A stretch of DNA of 64,000 nt from Komarekiella delphini-convector SJRDD-AB1 (lineage in GTDB: Bacteria; Cyanobacteriota; Cyanobacteriia; Cyanobacteriales; Nostocaceae): positions 1 to 64,000 of the forward strand of contig NZ_VJXY01000041.1 in the NCBI RefSeq assembly GCF_014831675.1, given 5' to 3'. The translations under genes were made by a program, and so were the position numbers. Numbering within the stretch: position 1 is the stretch's first letter; each line of letters starts with the position of its first letter. This document shows positions 29,196-38,667 of this stretch, piece after piece. The notes beneath the pieces were generated by a model. That model made no database searches, had not been told where the DNA came from, and saw only the letters and a list, made by a program, of their open reading frames with translations.

Positions 29196-29489
29196 ATGAC
29201 AAATATTTTTAAACGTCCACAGGCTGAATTGGACTTGCTAGAAATTTGGGAGTTTATTGCTGAAAATAACTTAGAGCGAGCCGATGAATTTTTAGATTTT
29301 TTGGATGAAAAACTGCAAATTCTGGCTCGTAACCCCGGTATTGGTAGACGACGAGAAGAGTTAGCTCCGGGTTTACGCAGTTTTGTTGTGAAGAATTTTG
29401 TAGTTTTTTACCAAGAGATTGAGAGTAGAATTGATGTAATTCGAGTTTTGCATGGTTCGAGAGATATTGAGTCGATTTTTAGAGAATAA
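29196..29489 (+). CDS. parE: ParE/RelE-family toxin
   Basis: A 97-residue toxin of the ParE/RelE superfamily; ParE members poison DNA gyrase and RelE members cut mRNA. Typical pieces are FKRPQAELDLLEIWEFIAENNLERADEFLDFLDEKLQILARNPGIGRRREELAPGLRSFVVKNFVVFYQ and IDVIRVLHGSRDIESIF. The ParD partner and the NPGIGRRREEL element favour ParE. The ATG at 29196 is chosen over an in-frame TTG two codons before. Frame and motifs are intact, so the module may be active. Confidence 0.87.
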   Translation: MTNIFKRPQAELDLLEIWEFIAENNLERADEFLDFLDEKLQILARNPGIGRRREELAPGLRSFVVKNFVVFYQEIESRIDVIRVLHGSRDIESIFRE

Positions 29490-29542
29490 TTAACCTGGAA
29501 ATTATTACAAATAAGGTTTTACTCTAGGAGTATCATCATAAG

Positions 29543-29591
29543 TGCGATCGCTCGGCAAACAATCCAAGCCTACCAGAAAATTCTGGCGAAC
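29543..29591 (+). repeat. Direct repeat, downstream copy (hpsP 3' end fragment)
   Basis: Matches 28639-28687 with 3 mismatches and ends in-frame as ...QKILANL-stop. It lacks the rest of the glycosyltransferase gene, so it is a fragment. It starts 53 bases after the parE stop. Confidence 0.9.
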
Positions 29592-29615
29592 TTGTAACGA
29601 TGTATGGAAACCTCT

Positions 29616-30335
29616 CTAACTCAACGCATACAACAGCAGTTTTTGCCAAATAGGTGCTAAAACTGCTTTGACAACGATATCCGCACTCACAAAACCAATT
29701 CCAATCAGCATATAAGACTTAGGAAAAGCAGACTTAGGAACTTTTCCTCTGATGCGAGTTACTAGATTTAATCCTAAAGCAGCTAAAGCAACCCAAGTTG
29801 CGATAAACCCAATAATCCGTAGTATAGACCAGGGATACCATCCCAAAATAGCCGCTAGCCAAGGTTTAGCACTGAGTTTCACCAATTCTGCAACATAGAA
29901 ATTCATATAGTTCAGCATCCAAGTACCGAAAACTAATGCCACGCTACTAAAAGTGACAACGCAGAGAATACAAAAAATCCCGTAGTGTAATAAATGATCT
30001 GGTAAAAACAAACGGAGTGACCCTTCCATACCTTCTCCCGTGCGAATCCAGTGCAACATCGACTCAGTGTATGACTGTCCACGGATGATGACTTTGGCTG
30101 CGGTATCCGGCGCTATGGTCGTTGCGACAATTACAGCAATACTCTGCAACACACCCCACATTAGCATCCACCAGAACGCACTTTTATACTGTTGACGACG
30201 CACTTGTGACAAAAAAATCGGATAAGGGACAGCTGCACCGAAAATCGGCATTAACCAAGGAATTCCGAGAACAAAACTTGCAGCTGTGCTGAGGATGACA
30301 CCAACAACAAAAAATATTACTATCATCATAAGCAA
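29616..30335 (-). CDS. Conserved-type integral membrane protein of unknown function
   Basis: I do not recognise a functional family. The 239 residues have about six hydrophobic segments (about 3-25, 28-42, 55-75, 110-140, 158-185 and 205-235), separated by short loops; the third loop carries RGQSYTESMLHWIRTGEGMEGSLRLFLPDH. There is no obvious catalytic or transport signature. It is divergent from the peroxiredoxin gene, with about 160 bases between the starts. Confidence 0.6.
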   Translation of the reverse strand: MLMMIVIFFVVGVILSTAASFVLGIPWLMPIFGAAVPYPIFLSQVRRQQYKSAFWWMLMWGVLQSIAVIVATTIAPDTAAKVIIRGQSYTESMLHWIRTGEGMEGSLRLFLPDHLLHYGIFCILCVVTFSSVALVFGTWMLNYMNFYVAELVKLSAKPWLAAILGWYPWSILRIIGFIATWVALAALGLNLVTRIRGKVPKSAFPKSYMLIGIGFVSADIVVKAVLAPIWQKLLLYALS

Positions 30336-30496
30336 TTCAAACTTGTCAAATATATTTGGTTTCCCTGTTTGTATCAGAGAAAGCCGATAACTTAAAATTT
30401 TGTTTCAAACAGCTAAAGCCCGATTGGGGAATCGGGGTTTTGTGTCATGATGGCAAAGTAGAACATACATGCCTTTTTAACTACAGGGAATCTCTC

Positions 30497-31135
30497 ATGG
30501 CTCTCCGTCTAGGTGACACAGTACCCAACTTTACGCAAGCCTCTACACACGGCGACATTGATTTTTACGAATGGGCAGGTGACAGCTGGGTTGTGCTGTT
30601 CTCTCACCCCGCTGATTTTACACCTGTTTGCACCACAGAATTAGGCACAGTTGCCAAGCTGAAACCAGAATTTGACAAGCGCAACGTCAAAGCGATCGCA
30701 CTCAGTGTTGATGATGTAGAATCCCACAAAGGATGGGTAGGAGATATCGAAGAAACTCAAAGCACCACTCTCAACTACCCAATTTTGGCAGACGCGGATC
30801 GCAAGGTTTCTGACCTTTACGATATGATCCACCCCAATGCTAATGCAGCTGTGACAGTGCGATCGGTTTTCGTTATTGATCCCAATAAGAAACTGCGCCT
30901 AAGTTTCACATACCCTCCCAGCACTGGACGCAACTTTGATGAACTTTTGCGGGTGATTGATTCTCTGCAATTGACTGATAATTACAGCGTGGCTACACCA
31001 GCTGACTGGAAAGACGGCGAGGATGTCGTAATTGTCCCCTCACTCAAAGATCCAGAAGTCCTCAAACAAAAATTCCCCAAAGGCTACGAGGAAATCAAAC
31101 CCTATCTGCGGATGACTCCCCAGCCTAACAAGTAA
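30497..31135 (+). CDS. 1-Cys peroxiredoxin (Prx6 group)
   Basis: It reduces hydrogen peroxide and organic peroxides through a single catalytic cysteine. The protein has 212 residues and starts MALRLGDTVPNF; an upstream extension of 47 codons in the same frame has no similarity to the family and is rejected. The active-site block is HPADFTPVCTTELG (about 41-54), and the long C-terminal arm (about 160-212) is typical of Prx6. The only cysteine in the sequence is the catalytic one, so an external reductant is needed. An ideal terminator follows. Confidence 0.92.
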   Translation: MALRLGDTVPNFTQASTHGDIDFYEWAGDSWVVLFSHPADFTPVCTTELGTVAKLKPEFDKRNVKAIALSVDDVESHKGWVGDIEETQSTTLNYPILADADRKVSDLYDMIHPNANAAVTVRSVFVIDPNKKLRLSFTYPPSTGRNFDELLRVIDSLQLTDNYSVATPADWKDGEDVVIVPSLKDPEVLKQKFPKGYEEIKPYLRMTPQPNK

Positions 31136-31160
31136 ATCTGCAAATGATTTCTTGTATTAG

Positions 31161-31199
31161 ACGCAAAGACGCCATATAACTTGGCGTTTTTGCGTTTTT
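31161..31199 (+). terminator. Rho-independent terminator after peroxiredoxin
   Basis: ACGCAAAGACGCCA pairs with TGGCGTTTTTGCGT (one mismatch, 7-base loop), followed by TTTTT. It lies about 25 bases after the stop. Confidence 0.85.
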
Positions 31200-31270
31200 A
31201 AGTATGAAAATGTCAAAGTAGCAATATTCCTTTATCTTGGTTTTAGCACCCTCAAAACCAGATCTAGACT

Positions 31271-32344
31271 ATGAAAAAGCTGATTAATAAGCCAGAAGAC
31301 TTTGTGCGAGAAAGTCTAGAAGGTATGGCGGCGGCTCATTCTGATTTAATCAAGGTGAACCATGACCCTACCTTTGTCTACCGAGCCACTGCACCTATCC
31401 CAGGAAAAGTAGCAATTATTTCTGGTGGTGGTAGCGGTCACGAACCGATGCACGCTGGTTTTGTAGGCAAAGGAATGCTTGATGCTGCTTGTCCTGGGGA
31501 AGTTTTCACCTCACCCACACCTGACCAAATGCTGGAAGCAGCCAAGCAGGTAGATGGCGGGGCTGGTATCCTTTATATCGTCAAAAATTATAGCGGCGAT
31601 GTCATGAATTTTGAAATGGCAACAGAGTTAGCCCGTGCTGAAGGCAACCGAGTTCTCAATATTTTGATTGATGACGATGTGGCAGTGAAGGACAGCCTGT
31701 ATACACAAGGACGCCGGGGTGTAGGAACAACGATATTGGCAGAAAAAATTTGTGGGGCAGCAGCCGAGCAGGGGTATGATTTGACACAAATAGCAGATTT
31801 ATGCCGTCGAGTGAATCTGCATGGGCGGAGCATGGGAATTGCTTTGACTTCATGTACAGTGCCCGCTAAAGGTACACCGACATTTGAATTGAGCGATCGC
31901 GAAATCGAATTGGGTATCGGTATTCACGGTGAGCCGGGAAGAGAACGCACAGATATAAAACCAGTAGATGAGATTACAGAGATTTTAACGCGCTCAATAA
32001 TTGAGGATGCAGCCTACAGCCGCACAGTGCGCGAGTGGAATGAAGATAAAGGAGAATGGACAGATGTGCAACTAATTAATCCACCATTGCAAAAAGGCGA
32101 TCGCCTGTTAGCTTTCGTCAACAGTATGGGTGGGACTCCCCTTTCTGAACTGTATATTGTCTACCGCAAACTAGCCCAAATCTGCGAACAGCAAGGATTG
32201 CAAATTGTGCGAAACTTGATTGGGCCTTACATTACATCTCTGGAAATGCAAGGTTGCTCGATTACCCTACTAAAGTTGGATGATGAGATGATCCGGCTGT
32301 GGGATGCACCAGTAAAAACGCCGAGTTGGTACTGGGGAGCTTAA
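31271..32344 (+). CDS. dhaK: Dihydroxyacetone kinase subunit DhaK
   Basis: The substrate-binding subunit of dihydroxyacetone kinase. The 357 residues cover the whole family. [27 protein letters not shown] (about 49-75) and the active-site histidine that forms a hemiaminal with dihydroxyacetone, in [12 protein letters not shown] (about 217-228), are both present. It is followed by dhaL with a single base between stop and start, a clear operon. In the PTS-linked system DhaM phosphorylates DhaL; no dhaM is nearby, so the phosphate donor is unclear. Confidence 0.93.
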   Translation: MKKLINKPEDFVRESLEGMAAAHSDLIKVNHDPTFVYRATAPIPGKVAIISGGGSGHEPMHAGFVGKGMLDAACPGEVFTSPTPDQMLEAAKQVDGGAGILYIVKNYSGDVMNFEMATELARAEGNRVLNILIDDDVAVKDSLYTQGRRGVGTTILAEKICGAAAEQGYDLTQIADLCRRVNLHGRSMGIALTSCTVPAKGTPTFELSDREIELGIGIHGEPGRERTDIKPVDEITEILTRSIIEDAAYSRTVREWNEDKGEWTDVQLINPPLQKGDRLLAFVNSMGGTPLSELYIVYRKLAQICEQQGLQIVRNLIGPYITSLEMQGCSITLLKLDDEMIRLWDAPVKTPSWYWGA

Positions 32345-32345
32345 C

Positions 32346-32987
32346 ATGGTAAATCAGGCGCAGATATTAGAATGGTTGCAGGCGTTTGCAACCGAGATCG
32401 AGCAGAATAAAGAATATTTGACAGAATTAGATGCTGCGATCGGGGATGCTGATCACGGGATTAATATGGATCGCGGCTTTAAAAAGGTGAGCAGTCAATT
32501 ACCGAGTCTTGCAGATCAGGACATCAGCAGCATTTTGAAAACAGTCAGCATGACCTTGATTTCCTCTATTGGTGGTGCTAGTGGCCCTCTCTACGGCACT
32601 TGGTTTCTCCGAGCAAGTACAGCAGTAGCGGGTAAACAAGAATTGACAGAGCAGGATGTACTAGAACTACTCCAAGCTGGGTTAGACGGTGTGCTAGGTC
32701 GTGGCAAAGCCCAACTGGGAGACAAAACAATGGTGGATGTGCTATCTCCTGCTGTGGAGGCTTTTGAGCAAGCTATAAGAGAGGGTAAGAAGACACAAGA
32801 AGCTTTGAATACGGCTGTAGTAGCCGCTGAACAAGGGTTGCATAACACCATACCAATGCTAGCAAAGAAGGGACGAGCCAGCTATCTTGGCGAACGAAGT
32901 ATTGGACATCAAGATCCAGGAGGAACTTCTGCTTATTTGATGTTGAAGAGTTTTTTGGAAGTACTGGAAGGTTCTGAGGGGTTGTAA
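32346..32987 (+). CDS. dhaL: Dihydroxyacetone kinase subunit DhaL
   Basis: The ADP/ATP-binding subunit that phosphorylates dihydroxyacetone held on DhaK. The 213 residues show the three-Asp magnesium site LDAAIGDADHGINMDRG (about 28-44), the phosphate loop SSIGGASGPLYGTWF (about 77-91), LGDKTMVDVLSP and the C-terminal GHQDPGGTSAYLML. All residues expected for nucleotide binding are visible. A DhaM partner or direct ATP use cannot be told apart from sequence alone. Confidence 0.93.
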   Translation: MVNQAQILEWLQAFATEIEQNKEYLTELDAAIGDADHGINMDRGFKKVSSQLPSLADQDISSILKTVSMTLISSIGGASGPLYGTWFLRASTAVAGKQELTEQDVLELLQAGLDGVLGRGKAQLGDKTMVDVLSPAVEAFEQAIREGKKTQEALNTAVVAAEQGLHNTIPMLAKKGRASYLGERSIGHQDPGGTSAYLMLKSFLEVLEGSEGL

Positions 32988-33424
32988 GTAGCTAAACGTA
33001 AATAAATTAAAGTTTGTAGTGAGTTAGCGCGGTCTTCTCTACGAGACGCTACGCGAAGGGGGTTTCCACGCCACTCCCCACAACGGAGGGAACCTCCGCA
33101 AGGGGGTGGCTCCCCATGAGCGACTAACGAACCCAAAGGGTGAGGACTTTAGTCCTGATAATCTTTATTTTGAGCGATGAATCTCACTTACGAACTAAGA
33201 TTTTATTTATCTTTAATTATGCCTACCTACTTAAAAGGCCATAAGTTTATCTCGTTCCTAACCCCCGGCTGGGAATGCTTTTTGGGGGCTGCTGCCTCAA
33301 ATTACAGTGAAGGCGGAGCCTTCCTTAATTCATTCCCATGCTCAGCATGGGAACGAGAATAATAGCAGGACATGATATTACCTATTACCAATAGATGTTT
33401 AAATGATGTGATTAACCAATAATA
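32988..33424. repeat. Repeat-rich spacer with two composite palindromes
   Basis: Two repeat blocks fill this spacer between dhaL and the convergent kinase gene. The first (about 33025-33125) holds TCTACGAGACGCTACGCGAAGG and CGGAGGGAACCTCCG hairpins. The second (33250-33358) is bounded by TCTCGTTCC and GGAACGAGA, with CATGCTCAGCATG inside. A GAGGACTTTAGTCCT hairpin lies between them near 33142-33156, related to the repeat at 7.6 and 47.8 kb. No gene is supported. Confidence 0.6.
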
Positions 33425-35359
33425 TTACAATTCATTTTTAGGACTTTCTGGAGTTATAAATTTGTCAGTATTGAAGAATTCCCGTTGAGAATTATCTTGG
33501 TTATCTACTTTCGGGAGTTCTGGTTGAGAATTATCTTGATTATCTACTTTAGGTAGTGCCTGTTTTACAAGATTTTCGGCTGCTTGTCTAAACATTGGTT
33601 CTAATTTATTTCGCCAATATTGAGTATTAGGTAACTTTTCTGGATGGTTTTTATAATCTAAAACTTTATCCCATTGACCATCTTCAAGTGCTCTGTTGAT
33701 GTCATTAAATAATGCATCTGCCTTAGCCCAGTCTTCTTGCCACTGGGTAATCATTTTGCCTGTTTCTTTGATATTAGAAACCGTATTTGCCGGAATAGAC
33801 CGCAGAAGTGCGATCGCACCTTGCAAGTCTCCAGATTCATACTTCTGTCTTGCTTGTTCTATAATCTTGGTACTGTTAGCATTAGGCTGTGATTGATCTA
33901 ATGTCTCATCGGAAGTTGACCTATCAGATTTTTCTGGCAATGGCGTTACTACATCACGAGATTTTGATCTAGGCTTGGGAATTGGTCGAGTAGCAATCAG
34001 AGTATTATCATCTACTGTCTTAATTGCAATACCTTTGTCGCGTAAACAAGAAACCCATTGGTCATTATTATTTATTACATCCGAGTGTGCCCAGGCTAAA
34101 CGACCAGAATTAAGTTTAACTTCTACCCATCCCCGTTTTGTCCGCTTGCCAGTAACCTCAAAATTGGCGTCTTTAGCAACAGTTCGCACAATATTGTCAG
34201 AATTAATTGAACTAGGTTCAGAACGGATATTGGAGTTTTCCACAACAACAGCTAAGCAATTTTCTGCCAAAGCAGTATCATTACCCGTAAAATTAGCAGC
34301 TAAGTTTTTCACATTTGGATATACATTTGCTACCAAAGCAGCAGCACCACCCGCTAATAATACGCCAATTAATAGCGGCCATGGGTCTGGTGAATCTTTG
34401 CGAACAGGTTTAGCGGGTACAGAATTTGCGGGTGCAACTGCGATTGTTTGCTGACGAGATACTTGAGATAAAGATTTGGTTTCTTGGTAACTAGAATTTT
34501 TGACGGATGCTTGAGGTATGGAAAGTGCAGGTACGGGATTAATCACGTCTTGACATGCTTGCAGTGCTTCCGTTGCACTTTGATAGCGGTCTTTGAAGTG
34601 ATAACGCACCATCTTTGTTAACACTGCTGCCAAACGGTAGTTTACAGGTACTAAATGCTGCCAGAGGATTTCACCTGTTTCAGAATCTTCTTGCAATTCT
34701 GTTGCCGATAATCCTGTTAATGCTTGAATAGCAATGATACCAAGAGAATAGATATCACTGTTGGGGCGTGGTTTGCCTTGCCCTTGTTCCGTAGGCATAT
34801 AGCCAGGAGTGCCAATAACTACTGTGGCAGTAGGTTGTCCACCAGGTGCGATTACTGATGTACGCAGTTGCTTGACTGCACCAAAGTCTACCAAAACTAA
34901 TTTCTGATCAGAGGCGCGACGGATGATATTATCTGGTTTGATGTCGCGGTGAATCACGCCTTGGTGGTGGACAAAATCCAGAATGCTCAGAACTTCCTGC
35001 AACAGTTGAATGACTTGGCTTTCACTCCAGCGCTTACCGGGTATAAGTTCCTCGGTTAGGGTATGTCCTTCAATATATTCTTGGACTAAATAGAATTCCT
35101 GATTTTCGTCAAAGTAAGCTAGTAGCCTGGGTATCTGATCGTGGTTTCCCAGATGTTCTAAGGATTCGGCTTCACTGTTGAACAGACGCTTAGCAGTTTC
35201 AAAAACTCTGGGGTCGGAATTTGCAGGTTTAAGATGCTTAACAACACAGATAGGATTACCTGGCCGCCTGGTATCTTGGGCAATGTAGGTTTGACCAAAT
35301 CCTCCCGTCGCCAGGACTCGAATTACTTGGTAACGATGGTCTAGTAGCTTGCCTATCAT
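33425..35359 (-). CDS. Serine/threonine protein kinase with SH3b domain
   Basis: A Hanks-type membrane kinase. With the ATG at 35359, which has a good GAGAGGA ribosome binding site, it has 644 residues; an upstream ATG would add 22 unlikely residues. The kinase domain (about 8-270) shows GGFGQTY, the catalytic lysine in CVVKHLKP, HRDIKPDNII, DFGAVKQL and GTPGYMPTEQ. One membrane span (DPWPLLIGVLLAGGAAALVA) leads to an extracytoplasmic SH3-like domain starting at CLAVVVENSNIRSEP, and a helical Glu/Gln-rich end. The C-terminus repeats PKVDNQDNSQ twice (33480-33560). The signal and targets are unknown. Confidence 0.88.
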   Translation of the reverse strand: MIGKLLDHRYQVIRVLATGGFGQTYIAQDTRRPGNPICVVKHLKPANSDPRVFETAKRLFNSEAESLEHLGNHDQIPRLLAYFDENQEFYLVQEYIEGHTLTEELIPGKRWSESQVIQLLQEVLSILDFVHHQGVIHRDIKPDNIIRRASDQKLVLVDFGAVKQLRTSVIAPGGQPTATVVIGTPGYMPTEQGQGKPRPNSDIYSLGIIAIQALTGLSATELQEDSETGEILWQHLVPVNYRLAAVLTKMVRYHFKDRYQSATEALQACQDVINPVPALSIPQASVKNSSYQETKSLSQVSRQQTIAVAPANSVPAKPVRKDSPDPWPLLIGVLLAGGAAALVANVYPNVKNLAANFTGNDTALAENCLAVVVENSNIRSEPSSINSDNIVRTVAKDANFEVTGKRTKRGWVEVKLNSGRLAWAHSDVINNNDQWVSCLRDKGIAIKTVDDNTLIATRPIPKPRSKSRDVVTPLPEKSDRSTSDETLDQSQPNANSTKIIEQARQKYESGDLQGAIALLRSIPANTVSNIKETGKMITQWQEDWAKADALFNDINRALEDGQWDKVLDYKNHPEKLPNTQYWRNKLEPMFRQAAENLVKQALPKVDNQDNSQPELPKVDNQDNSQREFFNTDKFITPESPKNEL

Positions 35360-35524
35360 ATTCCTCTCCCCAGAGTTATTACCTAATTTTCCAGCTGGTA
35401 ATAAATATCTCCAAATTTTCTTCAATGAAATCCGCTATCTTGAGAAAAGATTTAGATTAAAAACGCAGCTTTTTAATAAACGCAGACTAGATTATTTTTC
35501 TTTTAGTGCCCCTGTTTATTACCA

Positions 35525-36013
35525 ATGCCACCCAGAATCACAAACCCAGTTGCATGGCAGCAGGCTGAAATCCTCATGCAACCCGCTTTCATTCGCGTTG
35601 TCGATAATCTTCGCAAGCTGCTTGATGCATCTAACTGGACGGGAACCTACCACGACGTACTAATTTGGCCGCCTAACACCACTGATGAGCTAAAAGCATT
35701 GGTGACTCGTCTGTTGCAAGAGATGGAAACTGCAACACCAGAAGAAGCAGAAAACATCAAAGAGACTCTTACTCGTCTGCCAATGCCCCATCCAGGATAT
35801 CATTTACGTTTGCAGCGTCAAGGGCAAGAGATCAGTATCGATTTGTGGGAACTGTGTTATCAAGTGTGTTTTCTTGAGTATGACCCGGATAATGAAGCGG
35901 TTAATATCGATACTAGTTTAATGGATGAGTTTGGGGAAGTGGATTGGCAGCGTTTGGATGCTAAGGCTAAAGAGTTAGTTGAGCAGGCATTTGCAAGTTT
36001 ACCAGAGAGTTAA
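35525..36013 (+). CDS. Hypothetical soluble protein
   Basis: I cannot assign a family. The 162 residues are acidic and mostly helical, with Trp-rich patches (WQQAEILMQPAFIRVVDNLRKLLDASNWTGTYHDVLIWPP) and a FLEYDPDNEAVNIDTSLMDEFGEVDWQRLDAKAKELVEQAF end. There is no signal peptide or membrane span. It diverges from the kinase gene with about 165 bases between starts. A strong hairpin follows its stop. Confidence 0.55.
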   Translation: MPPRITNPVAWQQAEILMQPAFIRVVDNLRKLLDASNWTGTYHDVLIWPPNTTDELKALVTRLLQEMETATPEEAENIKETLTRLPMPHPGYHLRLQRQGQEISIDLWELCYQVCFLEYDPDNEAVNIDTSLMDEFGEVDWQRLDAKAKELVEQAFASLPES

Positions 36014-36039
36014 AGCCCTCAGAATTGAATTCTGGGGCT
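36014..36039 (+). terminator. Hairpin after the hypothetical gene
   Basis: AGCCC-TCAGAATT pairs with GAATTCTG-GGGCT at the stop codon. A second small hairpin (CCCAC/GTGGG, 36052-36066) follows an A-run. Because the next gene is convergent, both may terminate either strand. Confidence 0.55.
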
Positions 36040-36119
36040 ATACGAAAAAAGCCCACCTGCGTGGGTTAATGAAGTAAAGCAAGGCTTTTTCAGCTTATTT
36101 GGGTTAAGGAGGCGAATAT

Positions 36120-38483
36120 TTATCTAACTGTTTGTAATGGCTTCCAACTCTCCAAAGATGCTCGAATAGCAGTTAATTCACGCAGGTATTCATTCAACTT
36201 GTCTTTATGAATATTAAGGATTTCACGAATTTTATCAGCCTCGAATTCTCTCATTTCACGTTCTTTCAGCAATCGGTCAAAATCATCTTGAAATGTTTTA
36301 ATATAGTCGTTGATTTGCTGTTCTGCGCTTCTAAAATCTTCTTCAACTTGTTTTTCAATGACTCGCTGTAACAGTTGTTCATTTTTTGACACTTGCTCAT
36401 CTATCTTTTGCTTAATTAGTTTTATTGTTTGGCGTAAGTCAATTTCGTAAAATTCCTGTTTATCTTGGTAGGAAACATCTACATAATAGACTTTATCCGA
36501 TTTACAGCAACCACTGTCTCTTTTAGCTTCTTTTCGTGTGCGAGTAAATACTTCTTGCTGATACTGAATTTTTGCGTCAATCCCTGAAAACTCGAAGCTA
36601 GGAAACTGAATATCGTTTACATTTATATGAACATGCAAAGATTGTCCAATATATTCAGAAAGTTCATTTGATATTTGTTGAATATCTTCTTGTATTTTAT
36701 TAACTAGAGCTTCTCTTATTTTTGTACCATCCCTAACTAGCTTATCTTGAGTATCTAGCCACCAACTTTGAATATGAGGAGCGCAAAAATCATTGATGGT
36801 ACTGCCAATTTTTTGAGCTTCTGCTTTAGTTTTTGCTCTAATGATGTATGAGTCTGATATGTCTGACAGATTATCATACTCAGAATCAGAAATATTTAAT
36901 GAGTCTGGAACAGATTGCATCATACTGTCTAGCAAAGAGTTGGATGTTTTTAGCACTGTTTTAAGTCCTTTTCCTAAAACTTTGCCTATACCAGGAATAA
37001 ACTCTAGCAATGTTCCGCCTATTTCTCCAGCAATACCAAACCAGTCAACATCTTGATGTACGTGGTTTTGCAAATTATTAGACTGTTTAATATTATGCTT
37101 TGTGGATTTGCCCACCCTAGATTGAGCAATCTGATCAATTTCATGTTGGATTTTATCTTTTGCCTCGTAAGCAAATATACTAACTCCTTGAATAAAACCT
37201 TTTATTAGTATCTGTTTTTGCTTTTCTACAGACTTTTTTACAGTTTCAACCTTAGTTTTAGCAGATTCCGAATGTCTCTGGTAATCTTCTACTTGTATTT
37301 TGAGGGATTCAATTGTTATATCCCAACCACTGAATTGAGTGTTCAAAGAATTTTCAATCGTCTTTGCTGCTTTATCAAGTTTTGCCAAAGCATCACTCAA
37401 AAGATTCCAACCAGCATTTTGAGTGATGGTTTCAATGACTGTTTCTTGAATAGTAGGTAAGCCACTATCCTTTAAAGCTTTTGGTGCAATTTCTGATGGC
37501 AAAGGTATTACCTTTCTACCTCTAGAATCTCTTTCAGCGTATTTTGCACTAAAAAAATCTTCAAAATCACTTATCTGGCTTTCTGTTGCCTTTTCTCGTT
37601 GAATTAATTTCGCCAAAAGTCCTTGTCTAGAACTTACGGGGTAGATTATTGGATTTGGAAAACCAAAGCTAGTTAACTCTAACTTCAAGTCCTTTATAAC
37701 ATCAGCTATCTCTTTATCCTTTTCTGTTTTCTGATCGACTTTATTAAGGATGAAGTAAATCTTACCCGTATTTTCAGTTAAAATTTCCTTACGATTTTCT
37801 ACAACGTCTTTAAACAAATCTGAAATAGCATTATCTTTGTAAGAAGCGTAATTTAAAACAAACAAAATTGCATTGCAGTTTCGCAGCGCTTCCAGCGTAG
37901 TTTGTTTTAGTTTTACATCGAAATTAGCAGACTCCCACTCATTGGGCCCAGGAGTATCAACTAAGGTAAAGCCAGCAAGTGATGAAAGTGTGCCAATAGC
38001 TTCAATAGGATGCTCTATCTTAAAGCTAATAGTGTTGTCAGAATTGCCTTTCTCTCGAATCTCGCGGGTACGTTCCAGAAATTTTTGCTGAATTTTTCCA
38101 GCGTCACCCTCAGCAATAAGAAAAGGTTGTCTTTGTCCATCTCGGTATTCCAGAAGTCTTGGAATTTGCCCAGATGAAATATGTCGAACCTCTGTACGGC
38201 AGATTGTACATGCTGCTGTTTCACTTGCTAGAACATCAGCACCAATCACGGCATTCAGAAAGGTACTCTTGCCAGCTTTCATTGCTGCAATGACAGCCAC
38301 CTGATACTTTTGCTCTTTCAATGCGTGTAGGGCTTTGTTGATCTCAACCTCGACACTCTGCAAACCTTTAGTTTCATCTCCTTCACTGAGGCGACTTTGG
38401 CGAATTTCTTGAAGGTACTGTAAGAGATTTGTGCCAGCGCTGTAGATACTGTCATGTGCTGCCTGAAACTGTTCAGAAGACAT
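36120..38483 (-). CDS. Dynamin-like GTPase
   Basis: A large (787-residue) GTPase of the bacterial dynamin-like type, proteins that remodel membranes; some relatives defend against phage. The GTPase domain has AAMKAGKSTFLNAVIG (about 66-81; the first P-loop position is Ala instead of Gly), TICRTEV, VDTPGPNEWES (about 175-185) and LNKVD (about 246-250). A long helical stalk follows. A Gly-rich hydrophobic segment (about 481-511, WFGIAGEIGGTLLEFIPGIG) may insert in membrane like the paddle of cyanobacterial BDLP. The C-terminus is coiled-coil. It is single, not paired with a second dynamin gene; two antitoxin-like genes lie upstream. Confidence 0.85.
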   Translation of the reverse strand: MSSEQFQAAHDSIYSAGTNLLQYLQEIRQSRLSEGDETKGLQSVEVEINKALHALKEQKYQVAVIAAMKAGKSTFLNAVIGADVLASETAACTICRTEVRHISSGQIPRLLEYRDGQRQPFLIAEGDAGKIQQKFLERTREIREKGNSDNTISFKIEHPIEAIGTLSSLAGFTLVDTPGPNEWESANFDVKLKQTTLEALRNCNAILFVLNYASYKDNAISDLFKDVVENRKEILTENTGKIYFILNKVDQKTEKDKEIADVIKDLKLELTSFGFPNPIIYPVSSRQGLLAKLIQREKATESQISDFEDFFSAKYAERDSRGRKVIPLPSEIAPKALKDSGLPTIQETVIETITQNAGWNLLSDALAKLDKAAKTIENSLNTQFSGWDITIESLKIQVEDYQRHSESAKTKVETVKKSVEKQKQILIKGFIQGVSIFAYEAKDKIQHEIDQIAQSRVGKSTKHNIKQSNNLQNHVHQDVDWFGIAGEIGGTLLEFIPGIGKVLGKGLKTVLKTSNSLLDSMMQSVPDSLNISDSEYDNLSDISDSYIIRAKTKAEAQKIGSTINDFCAPHIQSWWLDTQDKLVRDGTKIREALVNKIQEDIQQISNELSEYIGQSLHVHINVNDIQFPSFEFSGIDAKIQYQQEVFTRTRKEAKRDSGCCKSDKVYYVDVSYQDKQEFYEIDLRQTIKLIKQKIDEQVSKNEQLLQRVIEKQVEEDFRSAEQQINDYIKTFQDDFDRLLKEREMREFEADKIREILNIHKDKLNEYLRELTAIRASLESWKPLQTVR

Positions 38484-38667
38484 AATTACGTAAGTGTTGA
38501 GGTAAAGATTAGCTAAAGCACGTGTAGCTTAAATCACTAATCAAAAGATTGACGTCGGTGATTGCACTGCTACGTTAAAAGCGATCGCACCTTATCCTTC
38601 TAGCCACAAACACATTGAAGTTGAAAAAACAGCAAAATGGAAGAATAGATAAATTGAGGAATAAAAA

